Both the position numbers and the translations under genes were made by a program. This document shows positions 26,752-35,683 of a DNA stretch of 64,000 bases, piece by piece. This DNA comes from Sphingobacterium arenae (GTDB lineage: Bacteria; Bacteroidota; Bacteroidia; Sphingobacteriales; Sphingobacteriaceae). The notes beneath the pieces were generated by a model. The model made no database searches, had not been told where the DNA came from, and worked only from the letters and a program-made list of their open reading frames with translations. The number at the start of each line of letters is the position of its first letter. The first letter of the stretch is position 1. The stretch spans positions 682,001 to 746,000 of the forward strand of contig NZ_JACNYK010000002.1 of the NCBI RefSeq assembly GCF_014692505.1. Reading direction: 5' to 3'.

Positions 26752-29061
26752 TTAGCATTCATTCCCTACGCCATAGCATCTTATCTCATAGATTTGGGCA
26801 GACGGATCACCGTTTGTTGCTGTAACGTTAACTCTCAAACGATTTGTACGAATAGCGTTTGCTAATTGGTGGCTTCTGCGACGTTGATAATTATCTACAA
26901 TCTGAAGGAATAACTGCCATTTTCCGTCAATGAAGGCCTCAATAGCGTAATCCTTTGGACATTGCGGATCACGATAAAACGGACTATACGCGTGAAGTTC
27001 ACGAATAAGATGACCGGGAAACGTTAGTTCTATGGTCTCGATCTCGACCTCTTGATCCCAGGATAAAGTTATCCATTGCGGTAGCCCCTGTGTGGATTCT
27101 GATTTCCAAAGATTCGTAAAGCCTGCAGGACGTGTAACTCCATTTGTGATATTTTGGGCGGGATAACAAGGTTGCCCAGGCGTAATTTTATAGCTTAAGG
27201 TATGTCCACTCCCAAATCTTCTCATTTTGTTTTCTCCGATCTGATAGGACGCCATATGACCGGTGATGATTTTCCCTGCAATGGGCCAGCTAACCTGGGG
27301 ATTAGGCAATACATCTAAACGCATGAACGTTCCAACGTTTAAACCATGAAGATTGGTGGGGATATCTACCCATTGCTGCTCTCCTATCGGAACATCTACT
27401 CTTGTCTTCAATATTACAGGCAATTCTTCTATTCGATAATCCCAAATATCTCTTACGCCTAACAATTCGATATCAAGCTGTTGAATAGATGCTGTATGGT
27501 TACTCAAACACAGGGTAATTGTATCGATCTGATCTGCACCGACGGCTATAAGCTGCCCTCTACGAGTTTTCAGTTCAATATCTGTATATTGGGGTTGATC
27601 TTTCCAAATAGACAGCCCTTGATGAAAGCCTAGATCATTTGGACCTGCTCCGTATTCTAATGCATCACTACTAGAGGTAACACGAGCCTGTAATGCCAAG
27701 TCTTCTGGATCTTCATTTTTGCTATTTAACAAAAAGCATCCATCTCGGAGCAGCTGTTGCTGAATCGTGTGGACAACATTTTGCGATAAATTAGAAATGA
27801 GGATATTTTGACGCAAGGCGATTGCGGCAGCTGTTCCTACGGCTTGCCCAAGTAAAGCGGTTGTTCCCATTACTCTTACTGTGCCTAATGCGGCGTGAGT
27901 GACACTTACATTACGTCCAGCCATCATCAGATTATCGACGTCTTTTGCAATTAAACAGCGTAAGGGAACACCATATGGGCCTGCATAACTCTTAACTGCA
28001 TATTCTGTAAACGTATTATAGTCTTCTCCGCTAGCCGGTTCGCTATGCTGTGCGAGTAGGCCCCCTGGTGTGTGCAAATCAATAAACCATCCTCCAAATC
28101 CGACTTCGTCCTCGAATACAGTACACTGTTGCGGATCGTGTTCAGTCATTAAATATTGTCCCATAATTCGACGACTTTCTCTTTTACCTGGAACTTGACC
28201 TATCCAATCTAATGCATAATTTTTAGTCAATTCTTTCATTTTTGGATCTTTATTCTTCATCCAATCCCATACGCCGAGAGCATGACGAGTCAGTTCATGC
28301 CTAATCTCTTCGTTTTCATGAATGGTATGAAAAGGCACTCCAATTTCTAACCACCAATATCCGCCGCGCTCTTCTTTGGGAGGCCGTCCGTTCTCGTAGA
28401 AAAAACTAGCATCTTCATAATGAATGGCCCATTCGGGGACTTCAAAGGGAACGGGGTAATCTAAACGTTTCGTCTTAAAATGAATAGAGCTCCCCATAAC
28501 GTCTCCACTGGGAATCTCCGGGGCATGCGGCTCATTAAATTCATCTCTACCCTCGCTACCCATTCGCGACTCACAACCGGCACTGTGCGCTACTATGCCA
28601 TCCCCGGTACAATCCACAAAAATTTCTCCCGCTATTTGTAATTCGATTTCGGCATTCTGTACAGTCGCTTCAACCGCCTTGATATTTCGTTCATTATGCA
28701 TGATTACTTTTTGAAAATCCGTATTTAAATAAAGTGTAAGATTTTCAGTTTGCTGAACCAGATCATATTGCACCACATCCCAAATCGAATTCGTCCACCC
28801 GTTCTCAAAAATCTCTTCGTGATTCTGCGCTCGCTCTTGAATCAATAATTCAGAAATTATACCTGTTTCACGAGCGTAAGCGTGGAAAGCAGCTGCACCG
28901 TGAGGCGTTACCCTTATTTCTGAAGAACTGTTTCCTCCTAATACCGGTCGATTGTGAACGAGACAAGTGCTTTTACCATTTCTTGCTGATGCAACCGCAG
29001 CGCACAGGCCAGCGAGGCCTCCACCAACGACTACAACATCATAAGATACATTTTTAACCAT
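26752..29061 (-). CDS. FAD-dependent oxidoreductase with C-terminal discoidin-like domain
   Basis: This 769-aa protein opens with a Rossmann FAD motif (VVVGGGLAGLCAA) at residues 9-21 and no signal peptide. The FAD_oxidored (PF12831) core extends to about 450, with DCTGDGIVAHSAGCESRMG and MMAGRNVSVTHAALGTVR. The last 150 residues (NGVTRPAGFTNLWKS, then WITLSWDQEVEIETIEL and TNRLRVNVTATNG) resemble an F5/8-type C discoidin domain, normally a carbohydrate-binding module. Such oxidoreductases are common in PULs for uronate- or rhamnose-rich glycans, but the reaction is not established. It lies 11 bp after the symporter gene and 21 bp before susC. Confidence 0.82.
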   Translation of the reverse strand: MVKNVSYDVVVVGGGLAGLCAAVASARNGKSTCLVHNRPVLGGNSSSEIRVTPHGAAAFHAYARETGIISELLIQERAQNHEEIFENGWTNSIWDVVQYDLVQQTENLTLYLNTDFQKVIMHNERNIKAVEATVQNAEIELQIAGEIFVDCTGDGIVAHSAGCESRMGSEGRDEFNEPHAPEIPSGDVMGSSIHFKTKRLDYPVPFEVPEWAIHYEDASFFYENGRPPKEERGGYWWLEIGVPFHTIHENEEIRHELTRHALGVWDWMKNKDPKMKELTKNYALDWIGQVPGKRESRRIMGQYLMTEHDPQQCTVFEDEVGFGGWFIDLHTPGGLLAQHSEPASGEDYNTFTEYAVKSYAGPYGVPLRCLIAKDVDNLMMAGRNVSVTHAALGTVRVMGTTALLGQAVGTAAAIALRQNILISNLSQNVVHTIQQQLLRDGCFLLNSKNEDPEDLALQARVTSSSDALEYGAGPNDLGFHQGLSIWKDQPQYTDIELKTRRGQLIAVGADQIDTITLCLSNHTASIQQLDIELLGVRDIWDYRIEELPVILKTRVDVPIGEQQWVDIPTNLHGLNVGTFMRLDVLPNPQVSWPIAGKIITGHMASYQIGENKMRRFGSGHTLSYKITPGQPCYPAQNITNGVTRPAGFTNLWKSESTQGLPQWITLSWDQEVEIETIELTFPGHLIRELHAYSPFYRDPQCPKDYAIEAFIDGKWQLFLQIVDNYQRRRSHQLANAIRTNRLRVNVTATNGDPSAQIYEIRCYGVGNEC

Positions 29062-29072
29062 ATTTCAACATT

Positions 29073-30779
29073 CTATTTATTAATTTTCTTAAACTTCTTC
29101 AGACACCATAATATGATTATACATACTGTCATGAGAACTACCGCAAATGCCGCAATCATAATCTGCTGATCGTCCACTGCAATAGATAAGACAAACATGA
29201 TAAGTGCGAGGCAACCGATACTGTACGCCAATAATCTTGCAGGGTATTCTGCAATTGCTATTGGAGTGTCTGTAACTGTATAATCGATTGATTTTGATTG
29301 CACCTCAATAAATCCCCGAGCAGTATTTTTCGCGAATAGTTCAAAAAACGACAGGGTTAATAATGGGACAGCTATGCCTACGCTGGCCTCTAAAACCAAG
29401 GAATTCTCTAGCAACCAATCTATAAACGAATTTCCCGAGTTTTCTTTAATGAAAATTTTCACTAATGCAGCCGCTAAAAAACTTAATCCAGTAGTAATCC
29501 ATACGGCTTGCTGCGTCGTTTTCTTAAAAAGGAGTCCCCATAAAGTTGGTAAAACCATAGGCACCACGAGCAAAGAGGTAATGGTGAGGATTACATTTTC
29601 GGCACCACCGACATAGGGTATGGCTACCGCTCCGCAAATAATTATCGCTCCTATGAGAAATGTACTAATTCGACCCACCATCACCAGTTCTATGTCGCTT
29701 GCGCTAGGCCTTACCAAAGCCTTGTACCAATCATTCGTTATCGCACCTGCGTACACGTTTATCTCACCATCGATATAACTAGCTGCAGCTGAAAACATCG
29801 ATGCCAAAAGTAGCCCCATCATCCCAGCAGGTAATACCGCCGCACAGGCTAAAAAATAGGCTTGCTCTGGATTCGCGGTGGGATCAACAATACGATATAT
29901 CATCGCTGGCAACATCCATATTACGGGACTCGCCAGATACAGGATTCCTAGAAGATATGCAGACTTTTTTGCGTCCTTGGGTCCTTTTACGGCAAGGAAC
30001 CGCTGCACAAACACCCATTCACCTCCTAATTTAAATGTATGGACGACTATCCAGCCCAAAAGAAACCAATGGGTAAACTTGCCACTAGCTATTTGTAAAA
30101 AGCCATCTGGCACCTGATCAAGAAAACTTCCTATTCCGCCAATAGAAGCAAAGCTAAGGGGAACAACGAATAATACGGTTACGGTAAGTATAACAAACTG
30201 AACGGCGTCGATGATTAATACGGCCCAAAGCCCCCCACTCACGGTATAGACTAACATCAATAGCCCTGATATAATACAGGCATAGGTTATGGAAAGATTA
30301 CCTGTACTCTCGTCTCGAAGAAGATTCCCTTCTCCTAAAGGTACGAGACTGCAAAATAATATTGCAAAAGCATATAAAGCTACACTCATGGACACGAGCT
30401 TAAGGCACATCCCTATCCATGTGTAGAATTGCACCACAGATCTACCGAAGCGAATATTTATATATTCTCCTATGGTGGTTACCCCTAATTTCGCCCAACG
30501 TCCTGCTAATGTTTTTCCGACGATGAAAGAGCTGATACCTAAGCACATCAAAATACTAATCGCAACCGCTCCATGTTTGAATGCGATACCTCCCCATACA
30601 ACAAAGGTTCCTGCCGAAAAAGCACTCATAAATGAAGAAATACCAGATAACCACCATGGGGATTGTTTACTTACGGCAAACATGTCGGCAGCGCTTTTAT
30701 TCCATCGACTTAAGATTAAACCAATGGCTAACATTCCGACGGAATATATCATCAATATAATGTAATCGTACAGTGTCAT
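29073..30779 (-). CDS. sodium:solute symporter (SSS family)
   Basis: This 568-aa inner-membrane protein has about 14 hydrophobic segments. The SSS fold is supported by the N-terminal KSAADMFAVSKQSPWWLSG and SFMSAFSAGTFVVWGG, the central VYTVSGGLWAVLIIDAVQF and SMFSAAASYIDGEINVY. It most likely imports the mono- or disaccharide released by the PUL enzymes together with Na+. It is the first gene of the operon, reading away from the LacI gene, so it is directly downstream of the shared control region with the dyad at 30.92 kb. Confidence 0.9.
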   Translation of the reverse strand: MTLYDYIILMIYSVGMLAIGLILSRWNKSAADMFAVSKQSPWWLSGISSFMSAFSAGTFVVWGGIAFKHGAVAISILMCLGISSFIVGKTLAGRWAKLGVTTIGEYINIRFGRSVVQFYTWIGMCLKLVSMSVALYAFAILFCSLVPLGEGNLLRDESTGNLSITYACIISGLLMLVYTVSGGLWAVLIIDAVQFVILTVTVLFVVPLSFASIGGIGSFLDQVPDGFLQIASGKFTHWFLLGWIVVHTFKLGGEWVFVQRFLAVKGPKDAKKSAYLLGILYLASPVIWMLPAMIYRIVDPTANPEQAYFLACAAVLPAGMMGLLLASMFSAAASYIDGEINVYAGAITNDWYKALVRPSASDIELVMVGRISTFLIGAIIICGAVAIPYVGGAENVILTITSLLVVPMVLPTLWGLLFKKTTQQAVWITTGLSFLAAALVKIFIKENSGNSFIDWLLENSLVLEASVGIAVPLLTLSFFELFAKNTARGFIEVQSKSIDYTVTDTPIAIAEYPARLLAYSIGCLALIMFVLSIAVDDQQIMIAAFAVVLMTVCIIILWCLKKFKKINK

Positions 30780-30912
30780 ATTGTATATATAATATTGCTT
30801 TTAAAAATAGATTCAATTAATAAACAGGAATATAATCTTCGACTAAGATATCTAATAATTAAGCTATTATACAACATAAAAAACCTTGAAAAATCATTTT
30901 TTCTATCGAAAT

Positions 30913-30932
30913 CGTTTGCGGAAACGTTTGCG
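30913..30932. promoter_or_regulatory. candidate LacI-type operator in the divergent PUL control region
   Basis: The 14-mer CGGAAACGTTTGCG (30919-30932) matches the LacI/CcpA-type operator scheme TGNAANCGNTTNCA at all but the two end positions, with the perfect core AAACGTTT. The octamer CGTTTGCG is also repeated directly at 30913-30920 and 30925-30932. It lies 84 bp before the lacI-like start and 134 bp before the symporter start, placed to control both. Binding is inferred. Confidence 0.6.
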
Positions 30933-30960
30933 ATATATATCTATAAAAGTATTATTTTAC

Positions 30961-30968
30961 TATTTTTG
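30961..30968 (+). promoter_or_regulatory. TAnnTTTG -7 box upstream of LacI-type gene
   Basis: TATTTTTG matches the Bacteroidota -7 consensus TAnnTTTG exactly, 48 bp upstream of the regulator start and 28 bp downstream of the dyad. No clear TTTG -33 partner is at the usual distance, so confidence is moderate. Confidence 0.45.
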
Positions 30969-31015
30969 TGAATGTAAAATCCAAACCGTATATAAACAAT
31001 AATTAGAAGAGCAAT

Positions 31016-32185
31016 ATGCCTAGAGTAAAATGTCCAAAATGCAATAGAGATGAGACCGTATTAAGATCTGGTTTTGTCCGAGGTTTACAACGCTATGTAT
31101 GCAAGTTTTGTAATTTTCACTTTACACTCGTCAAGAAAAGGCAAAAAAACAACGCCTCTGCCTTTCGAAAACACCAAACGACTATTCTAGATATCGCAAA
31201 AGCAGTCGGTATGTCTGCTTCAACGGTGTCTCGGGCATTGACGAATCACGGTGATATCAGTGAGGCCACAAAGAGTTTAATTAAGCAAGTTTCTATCGAA
31301 ATGGATTATCAACCTAATCCACTCGCACGCAGCCTGTACAGTCGAGAGACGCAAACCATTGGAATTATAATACCGGATCTGGAGAATCCCTTTTTCGCAA
31401 AAGTACTCAGTGGTATCCAACATGCTGCGTCGACAGCCGGTTATAAAGTGATGATTTGCCAATCCAATGAATCACACAAAACAGAGGTTGCTAATTTGCA
31501 AACAATGATGCAAAATTGGCTCGATGGAATATTGGTGTGCCACACCAAAGAGACAAAATCTTTTGAACACATAAAATTACAACTTAACAAGGGAATCCCT
31601 ATCATCCATTTTGATCGCATATGTGAGGAAATCGACACGTCGAGAGTACTACTCGACAATGAAAATGGAGCAGAACAAATTACAGACCATCTCATCGATC
31701 AAGGATGCCTTAATATTGCGGTGCTTGCAGGACCGAAACACTTATATATCACAAAAAAACGTCTGGAGGGCTATTTTAAATCACTTCAAAAAAATAATAT
31801 TCCGACTACTCCCTCACTCATTGCTTACACTGACTTCACTAAAGTTTCCATTTTGCAAACGGTAGATCTCTGGCTTTCGTCAGAAAATCCTCCTGACGCT
31901 ATTTTTTGCATCTCAGACAACAGTGCGATTATTACAATGATGTATCTAAAAAAGAAAAATATTAAGGTTCCGCAAGAGATTTGTGTGGCTGGTTTTGGAA
32001 ACGATTATACCGGAGAAATAATCGAACCGGCACTCACTTCTTACGACCCGTATGCATTTAAAATAGGTCAAACGGCAGTGGAGTTGTTCTTTGATCAAGT
32101 CATTTCGGGCGACAGAGCCGCAACAAAAACGAAAACGGTGATAGGCAAACTTTTAATTCGGGATTCTTCTTTAAGAAAAAAATAG
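31016..32185 (+). CDS. LacI-family regulator with N-terminal transposase-like zinc ribbon
   Basis: This 389-aa protein starts with a zinc ribbon, CPKC at residues 6-9 and CKFC at 29-32, with the spacing and GLQRYVCKFCNFHFT signature of IS1/InsA-type transposase ribbons. A LacI helix-turn-helix follows (TILDIAKAVGMSASTVSRAL, about 55-75) with the hinge YQPNPLARSL. The periplasmic-binding-like sugar domain runs from IGIIIPDLENPFFAKVL to the end. LacI proteins usually start directly with the HTH, so about 50 extra residues are present. It is divergent from the PUL and 4 bp ahead of the aldose epimerase gene. It should sense a sugar from the locus. Confidence 0.9.
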   Translation: MPRVKCPKCNRDETVLRSGFVRGLQRYVCKFCNFHFTLVKKRQKNNASAFRKHQTTILDIAKAVGMSASTVSRALTNHGDISEATKSLIKQVSIEMDYQPNPLARSLYSRETQTIGIIIPDLENPFFAKVLSGIQHAASTAGYKVMICQSNESHKTEVANLQTMMQNWLDGILVCHTKETKSFEHIKLQLNKGIPIIHFDRICEEIDTSRVLLDNENGAEQITDHLIDQGCLNIAVLAGPKHLYITKKRLEGYFKSLQKNNIPTTPSLIAYTDFTKVSILQTVDLWLSSENPPDAIFCISDNSAIITMMYLKKKNIKVPQEICVAGFGNDYTGEIIEPALTSYDPYAFKIGQTAVELFFDQVISGDRAATKTKTVIGKLLIRDSSLRKK

Positions 32186-32189
32186 CATC

Positions 32190-33164
32190 ATGACGGACGT
32201 GAAAATATCAGCATTTGGCAGTATTCGTGATCAAAAAATAAATCTATATACACTTTTTAATAGGCACGGACATGCGGTTTCTATTACGAATTATGGGGCA
32301 ACGATTACGAGCTGGCACGTACCGGACCGATACGGAAAATGGTCTTCTATCGTCATCGGATTCGATAACATAACTGACTATTTAAATTGCACATTCTATC
32401 CTGGAGCAACAATCGGTCGATATTCCAACTTTATAGCCGATGCGAAATTTTCGTTAGATGGCCAAAATTATAGCTTGAGTAAAAATCATGAGAACCACCA
32501 TCTACACGGCGGTAACTGTGGATTTGATAAAAAAATATGGAAACTAGAGCAGCTAGATCGCGCTACGGCTTCTATTACCTTTTATCATCTAAGTCCCGAT
32601 GGGGACGAGGGGTATCCTGGTAATGTGAAAGTTTGGGTAACATATAGTTTGGGCGATGACAACTCATTATCAATTAAATATAGGGCACAAACGGATAAGC
32701 CTACCGTATTGAGTTTAACGAACCACACTTATTTTAATTTAGTTGCTAATAAAGACGCAATGCTTGAGCATTCCTTGACGGTTTTAGCAAATACATACAC
32801 GCCAACAGATAGGAAAATCCCAACTGGCGAGCTATCTGATGTCCACAATACTCCTTACGATTTTAGAGAACACCGACCTATAAAAGCTCTTATCGATAAG
32901 GTCGAAGTTTATAATGTTAACTACGTAATACAGAAAAATTTGTCAGAAAAGTTAGCTTTAGCAGCAACTCTCTCTCATCATTCCAGTGGAAGAACATTGA
33001 AGGCCTACACAACTATGCCTGGGTTACAGCTTTACGTCAACAATGGCGGAATATGCCTAGAAACACAACACTTTCCTAATGCACCTAACCATACGTGCTT
33101 TCCTTCTCCTATCCTACTTCCGGGTCAAGAATATCAACATATTACAAGGTACGTCGTTTCCTAA
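32190..33164 (+). CDS. galM: aldose 1-epimerase
   Basis: This 324-aa cytosolic protein interconverts alpha and beta anomers of aldoses. Family motifs present are ATIGRYSNFIADAKFSLDG, NHHLHGGNCGFDKKIW, the catalytic histidine in SLTNHTYFNL, the aspartate region in SPDGDEGYPG, and the catalytic glutamate in ICLETQHFPNAPNH. It is 4 bp downstream of the LacI-like gene, in the same operon. It probably prepares the sugar released by the PUL for catabolism. The length is slightly below the 340-370 aa typical of secreted homologues, and no signal peptide is present. Confidence 0.9.
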   Translation: MTDVKISAFGSIRDQKINLYTLFNRHGHAVSITNYGATITSWHVPDRYGKWSSIVIGFDNITDYLNCTFYPGATIGRYSNFIADAKFSLDGQNYSLSKNHENHHLHGGNCGFDKKIWKLEQLDRATASITFYHLSPDGDEGYPGNVKVWVTYSLGDDNSLSIKYRAQTDKPTVLSLTNHTYFNLVANKDAMLEHSLTVLANTYTPTDRKIPTGELSDVHNTPYDFREHRPIKALIDKVEVYNVNYVIQKNLSEKLALAATLSHHSSGRTLKAYTTMPGLQLYVNNGGICLETQHFPNAPNHTCFPSPILLPGQEYQHITRYVVS

Positions 33165-33317
33165 TCCGGAGGCATGACTTAATTACTGCTCGGCACTTTG
33201 GAGGTGGATTACCACTTCCCTACTTTGACGATCCATAAGATGACTAAGTTGTCCCTTATTCCGAATCCGCAGTACAATCACGGTTGCGACAGCTGGCTTT
33301 TGAAACACCCATCACCT

Positions 33318-33917
33318 TGAAATCTAGAAGTTCTTCTTCGCGCAGAACTATAGGTTTGTAACACGAATCGGTAGACTTTCGCAGAAACGGGTATAACGAA
33401 GATCCCGTGCGACCTATCGCAGATGGATAGTTTGGCACATTTTGATCTATCTAGAAACGATTTGATTACGTTTCCAGAGAAGATCAAAACAATTCCTAGT
33501 CTAAAATGGCTTTCGTTGTAGAATAATAAACTAGCAGACATCACCTTCATTGACGAGCGCTTGCAAAAGCTGGAAACATTATATTTATATAGCAATGTTA
33601 TCAAAAGTTTGACTCGGGAAACAAAGTTTCTGGGAAACGTCAGGGAGTTACTGATCTTTGACAACGAGATTGACAGTATTCCTGATAATATAGCTGATTT
33701 AAAAAATCTTGAAAAGTTGGAGATATGGAATAATCCTATTACATATATCTCACCTAAAATAGCGACGTTGACCCACTTAAGGAGTTTGCGATTGGACGAC
33801 GATTTTTTGACTGAACATGATAAAGAAAATTTGAGAAAATGGTTGCCAAATTGTTCTATTTTCTTTCAAACAAGAGGTGAAAAAATACTGTCGGTTGATA
33901 CTATTGCGGTAAATTAA
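33318..33917 (+). pseudogene. leucine-rich-repeat protein, decayed by in-frame stops
   Basis: One reading frame carries leucine-rich repeats from about 33321 (NLEVLLRAEL) through DSLAHFDLSRNDLITFPEKI to LETLYLYSNVIKSL, NVRELLIFDNEIDSIPDNI and LRSLRLDD. It has stops at 33318 (TGA), 33351, 33372 and 33519 (TAG) but no frameshift. Each can arise by one C-to-T change (CGA or CAG). The part after 33561 could still give a 118-aa product. LRR proteins of this kind bind other proteins; the original function is unknown. Confidence 0.75.
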
Positions 33918-34012
33918 TGGAGCGCTGTTCCTTAATTGTTAAATGATAAACCCCACTAGAAATAATAAGGGAGATAGCAGCGTTAAAAGAACAATGGTTG
34001 AGTCAGTTGTCG

Positions 34013-34041
34013 CAAAATTTGCGACAACTGAACTAATTGGG
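34013..34041. repeat. 29-bp perfect palindrome (14+1+14)
   Basis: TCAGTTGTCGCAAA, a single central A, and its exact complement form a near-continuous dyad downstream of the catB-like stop and after the LRR remnant. No T-run follows on either strand, so it is not an obvious terminator. It has the same architecture as the palindrome at 36619-36649. Confidence 0.75.
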
Positions 34042-34052
34042 TTTAATTCTTC

Positions 34053-34685
34053 TTATTTCATTTTCTTAAAATACGCATATAGCAAGTCAATATTGTTAGA
34101 GCAAAGAATGGGAATCGCATCAAACAGATATCTTTCATCCCATTCCCACCACTTCATTTCCAAGAGCTTTTTGATCTCATCTTCTTCAAACCTCTTTTTT
34201 ATGGGTTTCGAAGGGTTTCCACCAATGATGGTGTACGGCTCAACATCTTTGGTTACTAAAGACCGACTGCCGATGACAGCTCCATCACCAATTATTACTC
34301 CTGGCATAATCATAGCCTCGCTTCCTATCCACACATCGTTGCCTATAATTGTATTTCTGGCTCCTGAATATCCATCGAGGGCTCCTTTAAATGTTTCAAC
34401 TTCTGTCATCATATAGAAAAAAGGAAAACTTGAAATCCAATCGTGCCGATGCCCTTGATTACCCGCCATGATAAAACTGGTACCACTTCCGATAGAACAG
34501 TACGATCCGATAATAAGTTTGTCAACATTATCCCTATCCGGAAATAAATAGCGTGCACAATCGTCAAACGAGTGCCCATGATAATATCCTGAATAGTAAG
34601 AATATTTACCGGCGATAATATTGGGATTTGTGATATGGTCTTTGATTATTTTGCCCTTGAAAGGACTTTCGAAAAAATTACTCAT
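34053..34685 (-). CDS. catB: CatB-type (xenobiotic) chloramphenicol O-acetyltransferase
   Basis: This is a 210-aa left-handed beta-helix acetyltransferase. The stretches [49 protein letters not shown] and [11 protein letters not shown] (with the catalytic histidine) match type B chloramphenicol acetyltransferases closely. Hexapeptide turns ([19 protein letters not shown]) and [10 protein letters not shown] follow. I chose the ATG at 34685 because CatB proteins start [12 protein letters not shown]; an upstream in-frame ATG at 34709 adds eight residues. It acetylates chloramphenicol or related hydroxyl compounds with acetyl-CoA. It is a single gene between remnants, so transfer is plausible. 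Resistance itself is inferred. Confidence 0.85.
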   Translation of the reverse strand: MSNFFESPFKGKIIKDHITNPNIIAGKYSYYSGYYHGHSFDDCARYLFPDRDNVDKLIIGSYCSIGSGTSFIMAGNQGHRHDWISSFPFFYMMTEVETFKGALDGYSGARNTIIGNDVWIGSEAMIMPGVIIGDGAVIGSRSLVTKDVEPYTIIGGNPSKPIKKRFEEDEIKKLLEMKWWEWDERYLFDAIPILCSNNIDLLYAYFKKMK

Positions 34686-34808
34686 TTTAGCGTGTTTAAA
34701 AATTAACAAATAAAAATTCAGAACAGGGGTTACTGTTCGTTAAAGAGTATTTGTTATGTGCTAGTCTGAGAGCTTCATGGCACAAATATAATTTAATTTA
34801 CCATTACT

Positions 34809-34886
34809 TTACTTTGCTAATTGCAATAACTTAATGGTATTACCCAACTGCCCTAAATGATAAAGGTCATGGTGGATAAACCGCTA
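34809..34886 (-). pseudogene. C-terminal scrap of a DinB-like protein (tentative)
   Basis: A 25-codon open frame ending at TAA 34809-34811 reads RFIHHDLYHLGQLGNTIKLL, which resembles the HxxYHxGQ motif at the end of DinB/DUF1572 proteins. Nothing upstream continues it. It is a probable remnant. Confidence 0.35.
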
Positions 34887-34942
34887 CAAGGGATATTAAG
34901 TAAATTAGCTACATTTGGGGCTATACCTGCAATTTTCAACAA

Positions 34943-35419
34943 ATGACCGAGAGAAAGGATATAAAGACAAGGGAGCTCCTCCGATCTGAGGATATCCCAT
35001 ATGACCTATTGTTACTCGCGGATGAGACGATCGCTGCAATCGATAAATACATCCACGACGGCGATAGTTATGTCGTGGAGACGGAAAATAGCATTATTGG
35101 GATATATGTGCTCTATTCCCTCAGTCACGACACGATTGAGTTGAAAAACATCGCTGTGGAAGACACACACCAAAGCCAAGGCATCGGAAAATTTATGCTG
35201 GCTGATGCAGAAAATCGGGCAAAAGACATGGGATTCCAGGAAATCATAGTAGGTACACCTGATATCGCAGCAAAGCAGATCAAATTTTATCAAAAAGCGG
35301 GCTTTGAGCGCTTCGCAATCAGGAAAGATTTTTTTATCGTTAACTATGCCCAACCAATATACGAGCACGGTGTGCAGCTAAAGGATATGGTGATGCTACG
35401 AAAAAGAATCGGGGATTAG
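34943..35419 (+). CDS. GNAT-family N-acetyltransferase
   Basis: This 158-aa GNAT protein shows the acetyl-CoA loop in QSQGIGKFML (motif A, RxxGxG-like) after the strand IELKNIAVED. Later strands give EIIVGTPD and FYQKAGFERF. It acetylates an amine or amino group; the substrate is not predictable. It resembles YitI/PhnO-like small acetyltransferases. It is a single gene on the plus strand, preceded by the DinB-like scrap and followed by 264 bp without an intact gene. Confidence 0.82.
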   Translation: MTERKDIKTRELLRSEDIPYDLLLLADETIAAIDKYIHDGDSYVVETENSIIGIYVLYSLSHDTIELKNIAVEDTHQSQGIGKFMLADAENRAKDMGFQEIIVGTPDIAAKQIKFYQKAGFERFAIRKDFFIVNYAQPIYEHGVQLKDMVMLRKRIGD

Positions 35420-35542
35420 CTTTGGCTCGATATGATGATTTAAAATTTGAACGTGAGCTCAAACTTATTAGCGGCATTTAGTTTTCACTTCATAACTGTC
35501 TTGTCTTCACAAAAAAATAAGACCATGTTAATCAATTAATTA

Positions 35543-35644
35543 TCAAAAAGAACCAAAGTTGGGACGGAAACGAATGCTATTCCAGTCCACTTCAATATCG
35601 AGTTCTGTCTTGGTGTCATACAGAACTAAAGTAATAAAAAAGGA
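35543..35644 (-). other. open 33-codon fragment in a gene-poor gap (35420-35683)
   Basis: The 264-bp gap holds an open frame without a start, reading LVLYDTKTELDIEVDWNSI and RFRPNFGSF before a TGA. Residue use looks coding, but no family is recognised. It may be the tail of a lost gene. The rest of the gap shows nothing identifiable. Confidence 0.25.
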
Positions 35645-35683
35645 CTATAACGAGAATAATCCACAAATAATAAAGTATCAAAC

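Noticed and set aside
34013..34041. Integron attC site next to the catB-like gene
   Set aside because: The dyad is a simple continuous palindrome without the paired core-site motifs and unpaired bases expected of attC, and no integrase is present.
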